From contig NADL03000464.1 in assembly GCA_002205965.3 (NCBI GenBank), positions 868,001 through 932,000 of the forward strand: a stretch of 64,000 bases of DNA, read 5' to 3'. The first letter of the stretch is position 1; each line of letters begins with the position of its first letter. A model generated the notes under the pieces. The model was not told the DNA's origin. It ran no database searches and saw only the letters and a list, made by a program, of their open reading frames with translations. A program made the translations under genes and the position numbers. This DNA comes from Kappaphycus alvarezii (lineage: Eukaryota; Rhodophyta; Florideophyceae; Gigartinales; Solieriaceae). Shown here piece by piece: positions 1 through 8,814 of this stretch.

Positions 1-930
1 CTGTGCCTCCTCATACTTGACTTGAAACTTTGTGATTCGGTCCTGCCCCTTCCTTGACGCCTTGGCCATAAGGGCCTCCACGGATTCTCCGCCACCGGCA
101 CCTTGGGCGCGATTCGCCCGAAAGGAGAACCAGGAGTAGTCATCAATTGGCATTACATCAACGGTTTTGCTGCCCTCAGAAAGCACCATGATGGCATAAC
201 TCGACGTTGCCTTGCCATCAAAAGTCCCTGCAAATACATCAACGTCTTGGTCTTGTTCTTGATTACCGTTGTCGCCATCGGCTTTATCGCTAGGATGCGC
301 GCTTGTATTCGCATTAGCGCCGCCCATGCCAGCCGCAGATGCTTGTCTCGCGGCTTCCTCCTTACGCAATTTTTCCTCATGGATATGTTTTGGGGTGACT
401 TCCATGGTCCACCCGTTACGGTAACGGTCCGGAATACTAACAATACCCTGCTTGTCATAACGCTCCAACCTGCGCCTTCCGGAGAAACTCTTGTAGTATA
501 TCCTTTGCTTGCGATCCGCCTCAATTCCCTCTTTCCTCGTCTGCAAAGTAGGCTCTGAATTACGATACATCCTGACATGCGGGTCGTCCTCAAGATCTGG
601 CGCACGGGTCACAAACTTGGCAACGATGTAATCCCTCAAAGCTCCGGTCCCAGATGCACGCAGGAGAAAGTCATCGGGATGGGGGGCTTCCTTCTTTCGC
701 CGTTTCGAGTCTGGTAGGGATGAGGAGGAATCAGCTCGGTCACGACGCTTATTCGGCCTGATGGAGGGAGAGGCAGCCAGGTCGGGACGAGTTGCCGCGG
801 AGACGAGGGGTTCGTCGTCGTCATCGTCATCGACGTCGATGTCGTCATCAACGTAGCCGCCTCCTCCTTGGACAATGTCGGTGTCCAGGCCATCGGCATC
901 CATGCTGTCGTCAGCCATGTGATTGTCCAT
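1..930 (-). CDS. GTF2F1: TFIIF alpha subunit (RAP74-like), N-terminal part, C-terminus beyond window
   Basis: An open frame of 310 codons runs from the ATG at 930 to the left edge without a stop, so the C-terminal part is missing. TFIIF alpha joins RNA polymerase II at promoters and supports initiation and early elongation in the nucleus. Visible in order: an acidic Asp-rich leader (residues 28-40), basic patches (60-64, 76-81), then the dimerisation-barrel region: YIVAKFVTRAPD (101-112), a YRNGWTME block (170-177), FAGTFDGKATSSY (233-245) and VMPIDDYSWFSF (259-270). These match in order and spacing the conserved blocks of plant and animal RAP74, where a GKFVT-type strand, a W-containing strand and a P-x-x-WY-F strand occur. 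A 20-residue Asn/Gln/Asp-rich insert (211-230) is unusual. The frame stays open upstream to an ATG at 1161, but that 77-residue extension has no family likeness, so 930 is preferred. Confidence 0.82.
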   Translation of the reverse strand, partial: MDNHMADDSMDADGLDTDIVQGGGGYVDDDIDVDDDDDDEPLVSAATRPDLAASPSIRPNKRRDRADSSSSLPDSKRRKKEAPHPDDFLLRASGTGALRDYIVAKFVTRAPDLEDDPHVRMYRNSEPTLQTRKEGIEADRKQRIYYKSFSGRRRLERYDKQGIVSIPDRYRNGWTMEVTPKHIHEEKLRKEEAARQASAAGMGGANANTSAHPSDKADGDNGNQEQDQDVDVFAGTFDGKATSSYAIMVLSEGSKTVDVMPIDDYSWFSFRANRAQGAGGGESVEALMAKASRKGQDRITKFQVKYEEAQ

Positions 931-2802
931 CAAGGGGTTGGGAAAGTTGTTGGCTTCGCGAAAATTAAGTAGCGAATGTGTGGACGGGTTGAGGAGTTGA
1001 ACGGCAGGGGAAGCGGTGGGGACTATGTAATGTCTCGGAGACCGGGTGTTGACTTTGCGGTAAGCGGCCGCGTGGACTGGAGAAGACGGCAATAAATGGC
1101 GTCTCGCGGATGGAGTTGAGAGGATAAAAAATGATAATTTTTTGGAGTACATTTGCCACATTACTAGTGGCTAGTTTTAATCAAAATCAATGAAATACGT
1201 ATGTACAGTACGCTGGACTAGAAATGACAATGCCGAGATGCTAAATGCGCCGGGACAAGTTTCAGAGTTTCCTAATGCCTCCATCCCCTCAAGCTTTCAA
1301 ACAACGGGCCACATTTGACAAACCTTTGGAATTCGAACAGCATCGAGAACAAGCATATGCACTGGCCACAAGCTCTTGTAGAAAGTGGTCGTCAAAGATT
1401 TTATTACGGCTGTATTCTGCTCTGGCTCTGGATGTTCATTTACCAAGTGCATTGACATCGTCGCTTTGCAGGTTTACTTGCAAATATTTATTTTTAACTA
1501 GCTCTAGGTACCTTTGCAACTTTATGCTATTGCCTGCATTGCCCTTTCGCACATATCCGTTCAAGTGGTCACAACTGGTTATATTGTTTGAGTTGTCTTT
1601 GAAACCCTTTCTGTGCTGCAATTGCAATGACTAAATCTCTACGAGGCTATTTTCTGACTCCGATTCTGCACTGAAATTCAGGCGACGGACGCGTCCAATT
1701 GGAAAATACATCTGCTCGAATTGCCCACGTCTAAATTTTAATCATAAGCCCAGCAGCATTTTTTGTCGACAAGAATTCATTTGCATCCTGATCTTGTGCG
1801 ATTTCAGAGTGTGATGTTGAAATCGCAGTAATACGGGTTGCCAAGCCGTGACCGAGGAAAATCGTTCGGAGCAAGTGAGAAATCAGGAAATTCAGGTATG
1901 AGGAGCGCACAATTGTGCTGTGTCTGCCCGTTCCGCGTGATCCAGTGCACTTTGAGGTCAAGGATGAAACACATGGTCACTGACTACTCTCACTTAGCGA
2001 GCATACCTCAATCCATCCTCAGCACCTTGCACTACTGCAGATCAAAACTTTCTAGTAGAGACCCTTCATACTTTGACGTGGAATCTCTTTGTCAGCGAGC
2101 CGTGGTGACATTGTGCAGAATATTTGCTCAATGCGCTTCCATGTCGTTGTAGACCGGCGGTCCGAGGCCACTGTCGCATGCAGCACCGACGGAGGACATA
2201 GAGAATAGTGACAAATATTTTTCAGTTGCTTTCTATAATCAGTCCTAGAATCAAGTTACAAACAAACTAAAAAACTACAGGTATCTAACAGCCAACTCGA
2301 CATGGCAAGAATGAACGGTAAGAGAGGGGCCTCTGGCTCGCTGGATAGTGAGATTCAAGTGCGGAGTTTCTAGGCAATGCACATTGTTATTCATCTATAC
2401 CAGTTGCACACAAAACCGGCCTTGGTTTCGTCATTTGCCAGAACCCAACGATTTTTTGGATTTGTCCCGTCACACGCTGTTCAAATTAGACCACATGAGT
2501 GTAACCCCAGAACAATGTTATTCGTGTATTTTTTCGCGTAGAATTTCAGGTCCTGATCATGTGGGCTGTAAAAGTTGATTCAACATTACACACTTCAAAA
2601 CTAAATAATTACAGCAACCATTGCCCCAACCACAGCCCAGAACACTCCATTCCACAAGCCTCCAATCTGCCTCCACCGCAGCCAACACACCCACTGCATC
2701 ATCAATCATTCCATTGCCACCCCCACCGCTGCCCCCCTCAACCGCATGCTCCTCCCATCCCCACTCCACCTCACACGCTTCACCGCCTTAAAACCCCCGA
2801 CC
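931..2802. other. Intergenic, no supported gene
   Basis: This holds the divergent promoter space between the TFIIF alpha gene (minus) and the SNARE gene (plus). Short open frames here (for example 1245-1634) have no recognisable motif and overlap frames on the other strand. The segment just before 2803 is strongly C-rich on the plus strand, as is the start of the following gene. Confidence 0.6.
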
Positions 2803-3507
2803 ATGGATCAACTACACCGCGACACAAGGCGCATAATTCTCGAAGCGCGAAACCAACTCGAATCCCTCGAAGCCGCCTCCACCAACACGCACCTAGACCC
2901 CGCCGCCTCTTCCTCCGTCGCCTCTTCATTCCGCCACAATGTCGTCCTTCTCGGTTCCAACGCCTCCTCCCTACGAAGTCTACTAACCTCCGAACCACCA
3001 TCACGTCGCGAAATATGGCGTGCCCGTCTTCGTGATCTCGATGACCAAATCGCAGAGTTACGCGCCGGCGATGCACGATGCACAGCCCGCTTTCGCAAGA
3101 TTCAGTCGGACCGCATGATGCGCGAGGAATTGTTTCAGCGTTCCGTAGGGGGGGGTGCCGTCGGGAAAGGCCATGGTCCTGGTGCAGGCGATGCTGTTTT
3201 GAGGATGAGTTTGGCAGATGAGCATCGCAGCTTGGAGAATTCCAAGGGTATGGTGTCGAATATTCTGGGCACGGGGCGCGGGGCGTTGCAGTCGCTTGTG
3301 GGACAACGGGAGCGCTTGAGGAACGTAAAGACGAAAATGATCGACGTTATGAATCAGATGGGCGTCGATCGCAAGATTATTGCTAGTATTGAACGCAGAG
3401 AAATGTCGGATACCGTGCTGGTGTATGCGTTGATGGTAGGGATGCTGGTGTTGCTTGCGCTTGCTGTTGTGTGGAAGAATCACAGGAAAGGGCAAGCTGG
3501 AGGGTAG
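2803..3507 (+). CDS. GOSR1: Golgi Qb-SNARE, GOS1/GS28 family
   Basis: A 234-residue tail-anchored SNARE. Family members act in ER-Golgi and intra-Golgi vesicle fusion as the Qb helix of a four-helix bundle. The start is the ATG at 2803 in a GACCATGG context; an in-frame ATG at 2746 would add 19 Pro-rich residues and lose the usual short N-terminus. Visible: a helical N-terminal region (1-110), a Gly-rich break (115-130), a SNARE motif from about 138 to 200 with the zero-layer glutamine in SLVGQRERL (Q168), and one C-terminal membrane segment (204-224) followed by a short basic tail. Length fits yeast Gos1 and animal GS28 (220-250). It is convergent with the DeSI gene, 411 bases away. The coding strand changes from C-rich to G-rich near 3130. 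Codon use gives no sign of transfer. Confidence 0.88.
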   Translation: MDQLHRDTRRIILEARNQLESLEAASTNTHLDPAASSSVASSFRHNVVLLGSNASSLRSLLTSEPPSRREIWRARLRDLDDQIAELRAGDARCTARFRKIQSDRMMREELFQRSVGGGAVGKGHGPGAGDAVLRMSLADEHRSLENSKGMVSNILGTGRGALQSLVGQRERLRNVKTKMIDVMNQMGVDRKIIASIERREMSDTVLVYALMVGMLVLLALAVVWKNHRKGQAGG

Positions 3508-3918
3508 GGGTTGTGTGGGGGAAAGCGCTGATTGTGGCAGTGTAAGAGGACATGAGACTAACGTTGTAGGGGCGGATGATTCGAGGCGATGTGTGTAGCT
3601 TGTGTTTGTGTATAGGTTTAATAATTGGTCTATCAAAAGTCGCACGTGGCCTTGCGGCCATTGATTGCCGCTCAAAACAGTGCCGACAGCGGCACGGATC
3701 ACGTCAAAGTGGTGCAGCAGACCCTAGAGGTGACCGATAGCGTAAAACATCGGTTTCACCCGATAGCGGCGCGGAAAATAAGACGTGAAGAGTAATGTGC
3801 AATGGCACGGTTGACATTGGCCGATTGGAGGGCATTGGCAACGTGAGCCGGGATATAAAATGAAGAAGGAAGTATGGAGGTTGATATTTACACAGTGGAG
3901 GTGGTTAGTTGCATGGAA
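3508..3918. other. Spacer between convergent genes
   Basis: The 411 bases between two gene 3' ends hold no open frame that I can support; presumably the 3' untranslated regions and polyadenylation signals of both genes. Confidence 0.5.
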
Positions 3919-4614
3919 CTAGCGGAAAAGGGCGATGGGCGGTGGTTTTCGCGGCTCAGTAATCAAAGGCGGTGGCGACGAGCCTGCAATGGGTTGGTCT
4001 ACACCCTCTGGCAAAAGGCATTTCATATTGACGGCAATGCCAGCGAGTCGATTGACCCAATCCGGAAAATTGTGCTGAACACCTAGAAGGGAGGCAAAGT
4101 GGCGAGAAAAGGTATTGCAATTGCGAGCAATCAAGGAATAGCGATTGCCAGCATACTCTGTGGTACCTAGAAAGTGAAGAATTTCCTCGACATGCCTCTC
4201 AGCAACCCTTGTAAAGCCCAAAAACATGGTGGTGCGATACTTGACAGCCGGACATTGACGCGGGGGTGCCTCAAAGATACCGGATTCATCGTCGGGATGT
4301 CCGCCAAATGCAAACTCGCGACCCCAGACTTGAACGCCCGTGTGAAAAATACCGACGCCGCAGTGGACGAGAAAGTTGTTGAGTCGGGGGATTGTTTTGG
4401 GATCATCGGGAGTTAGAACGTCGTATATGTTGAGATGTACGGCATTGGGCAGATGTTCCGAGCTTTGAGAAATGGAGGACCCGTACGAATGGAGAGAATC
4501 GGAACGCAGAGATGCGGAAGGGGTTGGGTGATTGTGGCAAGATGGGCGACCGACGTTTGTCGGGGTGGGAGGAGCGAGAGCAAAGGGGAATGGGTTTTGG
4601 GCGCCCTTGCCCAT
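3919..4614 (-). CDS. DESI2: DeSI-2 type PPPDE (desumoylating/deubiquitinating) isopeptidase
   Basis: A 231-residue papain-fold-like cysteine peptidase of the PPPDE family, whose members remove SUMO or ubiquitin from proteins. The start ATG is at 4614. A Pro/Ser-rich N-terminal 55 residues precede the domain, which begins at VHLNIYDV (59-66). The catalytic histidine is His91 in GIFHTGVQVWGREFAFGGH, the second family block is SGIFEAPP (111-118), and the catalytic cysteine is Cys166 in ARNCNTFS. DWVNRLAG (185-192) is the typical block that follows. The REFAFGGH and SGIFE signatures point to the DeSI-2 rather than DeSI-1 branch. Both catalytic residues are present, so it should be active. It is convergent with the SNARE gene. 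The C-terminal 30 residues are Pro-rich and probably unstructured. Confidence 0.88.
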   Translation of the reverse strand: MGKGAQNPFPFALAPPTPTNVGRPSCHNHPTPSASLRSDSLHSYGSSISQSSEHLPNAVHLNIYDVLTPDDPKTIPRLNNFLVHCGVGIFHTGVQVWGREFAFGGHPDDESGIFEAPPRQCPAVKYRTTMFLGFTRVAERHVEEILHFLGTTEYAGNRYSLIARNCNTFSRHFASLLGVQHNFPDWVNRLAGIAVNMKCLLPEGVDQPIAGSSPPPLITEPRKPPPIALFR

Positions 4615-4690
4615 GTTTGAGTGATGAATAGTTTTGGCAGCAGTGAGTGAGGTGGGATGATAGAGATGCGGGAAGTGGTGGATTTAAAGA

Positions 4691-4736
4691 TGGGAGGAGG
4701 AGGAGGAGGAAGTGGGGTGGGGCGTGGGGCGTGGGG
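4691..4736. repeat. GGA/G-rich simple repeat upstream of DeSI gene
   Basis: A run of GGA triplets followed by GGGGTGGGGCGTGGGGCG-type sequence, about 75 bases 5' of the DeSI start (which is on the opposite strand, so C-rich in the gene's sense). It could be a promoter element or a G-quadruplex-prone tract; the sequence shows only the composition. Confidence 0.6.
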
Positions 4737-5865
4737 AATTTGAGCAAGTGATATGGCGGTTGGGATTGAAGAGATGTTGTGGAGTATTGACGAGTGCGGA
4801 AGAGGCGAATGGCAGGTTTGTGGATGGTTGCCGGTCGGGTTGGATTGGAATTGCGGCTTGTACAGTAGACGAAAAAAATAGCAAAAGGGCTTGGCATTGC
4901 GTCAGCTTGATTGGGCCAAGAGAGGATTGGGGCTGGTGCAAGGCGGGGGGTTTCCTAAAAGGGCAGGCATGCCACGTTGTGCAGTCAGTTGCTCTCGTGT
5001 CTTTCATCCTATCCCTCTTTATAAACACTCATACTGTAATGTTTTTGCATTACACTTGATTGCATCCATCCTTTTGATCACAAGTGTCTTCGTTTGCTTG
5101 GCTTGTATATTTACCTCTCTCGAGTCACTTCTTTCGCGTCTGTACTGTATCATACGGAACAATCATCTTGATGTTGACATCAAAAAAAGCAGACGACCGG
5201 TCCTGTACTTTGACTCGCACTGAATAAAGGAGTACTGTACACTGTCATTTTTTTCATTATTTTCCCTACAAAAATTCAAGTCAAGTGCAACTCTGCAACT
5301 CTGGCCGACATGAAGCCAGCAAGTCTGCATGTACAATTGTATCTACAAAAGCTGCGCAAATAGAATAAACAGCCGACACCTCGGATGTCAAAAAGCTGCA
5401 CAACGTCACTTGGCGCCCGCAAAATTATGCAATATCTGATTTCATCCATTCACCATATACTGTAACATGCCGTACACCATTCCATCCATCCCTCAACACC
5501 CAACACTCCCACGTCCGATTGCCGCAAATGACATCATCAACAAAACAAAAACCTCCCTCCTACACCCACATTACACTCCCGGCCACTCCTGCCGCGAAAC
5601 TCCCCGTCCTACCGTAGATACAGATACCGTACACCGCACGCAACGGGTAACGCTTCCAGGCTTGTGTTCCAAGCTTGAACAAAACCTGTAAGCTACCGGT
5701 GTTGTCGACATCAACCGGGACAGAGATGGCATGTGTCCAAGTTGTCTGTTGCAGCTGAGACTAGCATCCGTTGCTCAACATGGGCAACCAGCGCAACGTG
5801 TGCTCCGTTGCTCTGTATCGTCGCGTCGTTCCATGTGCTCCTCCTCACTCACCAAAATCGTGCTC

Positions 5866-5930
5866 TACGTACTGTACAGTACAGTACATACTCGACTCTA
5901 CCTCTACTGTACAGTACAGTGGTACAGTAC
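5866..5930. repeat. Cluster of TACTGTAC/TACAGTAC palindromic repeats
   Basis: Two blocks (5866-5887 and 5905-5930) consist almost wholly of overlapping TACTGTAC and CAGTAC units; TACTGTACAGTA is a perfect palindrome. The same units recur at 18,577, 22,209, 32,787 and 47,529 and inside an LTR family at 33,439 and 49,369. Confidence 0.7.
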
Positions 5931-6400
5931 AATCTAGAATCGAGCACTCATCTCGTACAAAACGTTTGCCCGTTGGCACGTCGTTTTTATAATCATCAAG
6001 ACGGGTCCACACGACCCCTAGCATGGACACACGTATTCCCCTCCAGAGGCCCCTTATTGGCATTGATGACATTTGTGTAACTATTCCGGGAAGCAACTTG
6101 CTCCGGTTGTCGCCTCCCGCCTGACACGTTTTGCAAACATTCCCTAGTTGACCTACGCCGCCACTGCTTTTCCGCTCGTTGCAACACCACGCACCAAATC
6201 AAGCGTCGTTCAACCCCTCATACAAATTCCAGCCCTGTAAACGATCCGTGCGTTTCGCATTGCAAAACAAACCAAAACCTCGACCGACTCTCCCACCAAC
6301 CCGCCCACAACCCACCGTCTACCGACACCACCACCATTCACACGTCACACCAAAACCACATACCCCCGTCTTCTACCACCCTCCGAAACAAAAAAGAACA

Positions 6401-6709
6401 TTAAAGCTGTTCGCGACTCACAGCGCACTCATCCTTACACTCTACTCTGCATTCGGAACGTTCTTTCGCAGGGCCTGCTTTCGGTGTCGTGCAATCATAC
6501 AAACATTGGGACATGCATAACTGATACCCCTTTGCTTCTTTCGAACCGCGTTGACCCTTTTTGGGCGTACCGCTTTCGGCTGGTGATGCTCTTGTTGGCG
6601 ATATGGCTGCCCCGCCTAGCACCCCGGCGAACAGTGTGAGTAGATCGCGGCGGCCGAGGCTTGGAGGTGGGGGAGTGAATGTTGCGTTGCAGTGTCGGGG
6701 AGCGTTCAT
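6401..6709 (-). CDS. Small twin-arginine, Cys-rich protein, probably thylakoid lumenal
   Basis: The open frame encodes 102 residues. Residues 19-40 read as a twin-arginine signal: Arg20-Arg21 followed by a hydrophobic stretch (LLTLFAGVLGGAAIS) and a small-residue cleavage region. The mature part is basic and then Cys-rich, with two equal blocks: Cys65-x3-Cys69-x3-Cys73 and Cys87-x3-Cys91-x3-Cys95. Tat-type signals on nuclear genes of algae usually mean delivery to the thylakoid lumen, and lumenal proteins are often small and disulfide-bonded; that location is inference. Only 19 residues precede the Arg pair, short for a bipartite transit peptide, so an upstream exon or a mis-sized run of 11 G at 6715-6725 may hide the real start. 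The frame has a stop at about 6810 with no other ATG between. I do not recognise the family with certainty; a similar Cys-spaced C-terminus occurs in plant plastid proteins. Confidence 0.55.
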   Translation of the reverse strand: MNAPRHCNATFTPPPPSLGRRDLLTLFAGVLGGAAISPTRASPAESGTPKKGQRGSKEAKGYQLCMSQCLYDCTTPKAGPAKERSECRVECKDECAVSREQL

Positions 6710-7491
6710 TTTTTGGGGGGGGGGGAATGGGTTGTTGGGTTTGGCGGATTTGGGGGGAGTGAGTAAGGGGTGTGGGAATGGTCCGCGTGCGGTTTCTGGA
6801 ATGGATCGTCGGAGATTTTATGCGGCGCTTGAGGTGATCTCTGCAACAACAGGAATTCGGCTTTGCCACATGTAACATGTATTTCGTTTAGGTCATATTG
6901 AGCAGAATGTCCTTTTTTGAGGGGCGCTGTGTCGCACGGTTGCTGAATGCACTAGTGCACTAAACCCACTTGGCACTATTTTCCTCCAGGGGCCTGTTGA
7001 AACACCGCGAGCATTGCTGGACACGATGGAACGACAAGTAGTGCTTGTTCACATTTTCATCTCGAAACAATAATCACCCATTTTGAAATTCCCGCACTGC
7101 AGAATCATGGGTGCACCAATGAAGGCTGGACAAGTACACCCATGGGTTCAAAAACGATGGAAACGCAACTCAAAAGCACTGTGGACCTTACCGTTACAAA
7201 GTTTCGTTCAGGATGTCTCTCTCGCTGAAACGCAACCAGCCATACGCCCCGTTTAACCAACCACTCCTCTCCAGCTCGCAAACCCCAACATTTATTGTCC
7301 ATGACCATGATCGAAATGGCAGACCAACCCGGCTTCACCCCTCCGCCGCCTGCCATCCCCCCACCTCGCACGCTCAGCATGTCCTGCTGCACCTCGCCAT
7401 CCCCATCATCCCCTATAATTCCAACTCGGTCCTCCTTCCCATCCCACCCACCCATACACTCCACCCCGCTCCCACCCCCCCACTCCCCACC
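6710..7491. other. Intergenic between lumenal-type gene and Hint gene
   Basis: Contains an 11-base G run (6715-6725) and a very C-rich stretch just before 7492. The Hint frame is open back to an ATG at 7213, but the added 93 residues are Pro/His/Ser-rich and would bury the signal peptide, so I treat this as leader. Confidence 0.5.
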
Positions 7492-8814
7492 ATGCCCCCA
7501 CCACACACACCTCCTCTCTGCCTCCACATCCCCCTCTTCCTACTCCTTCTACTCCTCCCAACAACCCTCTCCGACATGAACCCCCGTCAAATACCAGGCA
7601 CCTACACAAACATCCAACTCATCCCCTCCACAGGTTTCTGCCCCGATCAAATCCGCATTTCCCAAGTCGAGCCCTTACAAACCGCAGACGCCACCCTCTT
7701 CATCATCCCCCATCAATTCATCACCCTCCCCATCCTCCCCGCAGGCCTCACCCCATGCACCGCCACCCCCATCACCCCCGACCAATCCACCCTCTTCAAC
7801 ACCTCCGCCACAGTCCTCTACCGCTCCTCCCAGATCCCCCTCCCCGAAAACTTTGACATCATCGCCCAATTCCGTCTCGCCTCGGAACAATTCTTTCTCG
7901 CCCAGGAAGTCGGCCCCCGTATCTGCGGCCTCAACATCCTCCCTTCCCGCACCGTCTCCATGTGGATGGCCCCGGATCAGCAAATCACAGCCAATATAGG
8001 CAATCAGTCGCTCACCTTTGTCCCCGCCTTCAAGTATATCTTTTACTTTCCGGAATCGCGCCCTTGTTTATACCGTGGCAATGCCGCTCAAGTTGGCACC
8101 GTCGTCGCCATCCCGTCCCGAACCCCGACTCCGTCGCCCTCATTCGTCCCGTCCCCGTCCTCGGTTCCAACGCCTTCTACTTCACAGTTGCCGTCCCAAT
8201 CTCCGGTGCCTAGTGTCCCGTTGCCGCCTTCGTTTTCCTCAATTCCTGTCGTGGCGATTGCGAGCCCGTTGCCGACGGAGGCGCCCGTGTGTTTTGCGGG
8301 AGGCCAGCGGGTGAGGAAAGAGGGCGGGGAGTTGGTTCGCATGGAGCATGTTGAGGTTGGGGACCGTGTTTTGGTTGATGTCGAGGACGGGTGGGAGTAT
8401 TCGCAGGTTTTCGCATGGACGCATAAGGAGGAGGTGGGGGCTGTGTTTGTGAGAATTGAAACAGATAGTGGTAGGGCTGTTGAGGTCACCGTGGGGCATT
8501 ATGTGTGGGTGAATGGCCTGCCGAAACGGGCGGGGCAAGTGCGAGTGGGCGATTGGATGGTCGATGAGATTTGGGGGAGAGTCAATGTGACGTGGGTAGG
8601 GTGCGTTTTTGGCTGGGGGTTGTATAATCCGCAGACTGTCCATGGCAATCTGGTTGTCGAGGGCCTGGTCGTTACGACCTATTCTTCGGTGGTCAAGGAA
8701 ATGGGCGCGGCACATGCCTTGTTGGCTCCCCTGCGATTTTTCGAGCGAGGGTTGGGCGGAATGGTGGCACGCGTGATTGAATGGCTTGGCGTGGAACGGG
8801 GATCAGTCGGGTAA
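7492..8814 (+). CDS. Secreted protein with C-terminal Hedgehog/intein (Hint) domain
   Basis: 440 residues from the ATG at 7492. The start is chosen because it places a signal peptide at the N-terminus: a run of Leu and Ile (residues 9-22) before TTLSD. Residues 29-205 form an unrecognised extracellular domain with four cysteines (50, 89, 145, 192). A Pro/Ser/Thr-rich linker (209-265) leads to the Hint domain, which begins at Cys267 in APVCFAGGQ, continues with VEVGDRVLV (287-295), has a T-x-x-H pair (Thr333, His336 in VTVGHYVWV), RVGDWM (351-356) and ends near GLYNPQTVHGNLVVEGL (376-392). This follows Hog/Hint autoprocessing domains, in which the first Cys makes a thioester and cleaves the chain. 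The Cys of animal Hedgehog used for sterol transfer appears as Thr (VTTYSS), so cleavage may be by hydrolysis or another nucleophile. Such proteins are known outside animals, including algae. The coding strand flips from C-rich to G-rich near 8250. Confidence 0.8.
   Translation: MPPPHTPPLCLHIPLFLLLLLLPTTLSDMNPRQIPGTYTNIQLIPSTGFCPDQIRISQVEPLQTADATLFIIPHQFITLPILPAGLTPCTATPITPDQSTLFNTSATVLYRSSQIPLPENFDIIAQFRLASEQFFLAQEVGPRICGLNILPSRTVSMWMAPDQQITANIGNQSLTFVPAFKYIFYFPESRPCLYRGNAAQVGTVVAIPSRTPTPSPSFVPSPSSVPTPSTSQLPSQSPVPSVPLPPSFSSIPVVAIASPLPTEAPVCFAGGQRVRKEGGELVRMEHVEVGDRVLVDVEDGWEYSQVFAWTHKEEVGAVFVRIETDSGRAVEVTVGHYVWVNGLPKRAGQVRVGDWMVDEIWGRVNVTWVGCVFGWGLYNPQTVHGNLVVEGLVVTTYSSVVKEMGAAHALLAPLRFFERGLGGMVARVIEWLGVERGSVG

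Larger units (their letters stand above)
4615..6400. other. Intergenic, simple repeat and palindromic repeat cluster only
   Basis: No coding region is supported. It contains a GGA/G-rich tract just upstream of the DeSI gene (4691-4736) and a TACAGTAC cluster (5866-5930), both listed separately. Short open frames (5467-5691, 5733-6080 and others) overlap each other on both strands and show no family motif. Confidence 0.55.

Noticed and set aside
1245-1634. 129-codon plus-strand open frame
   Set aside because: No domain, no plausible composition, and overlapped by a minus-strand frame; nothing supports a gene.
7213-7491. N-terminal extension of the Hint protein from ATG 7213
   Set aside because: It would place a clear signal peptide about 100 residues into the protein; low-complexity Pro/His/Ser reading fits a C-rich leader.
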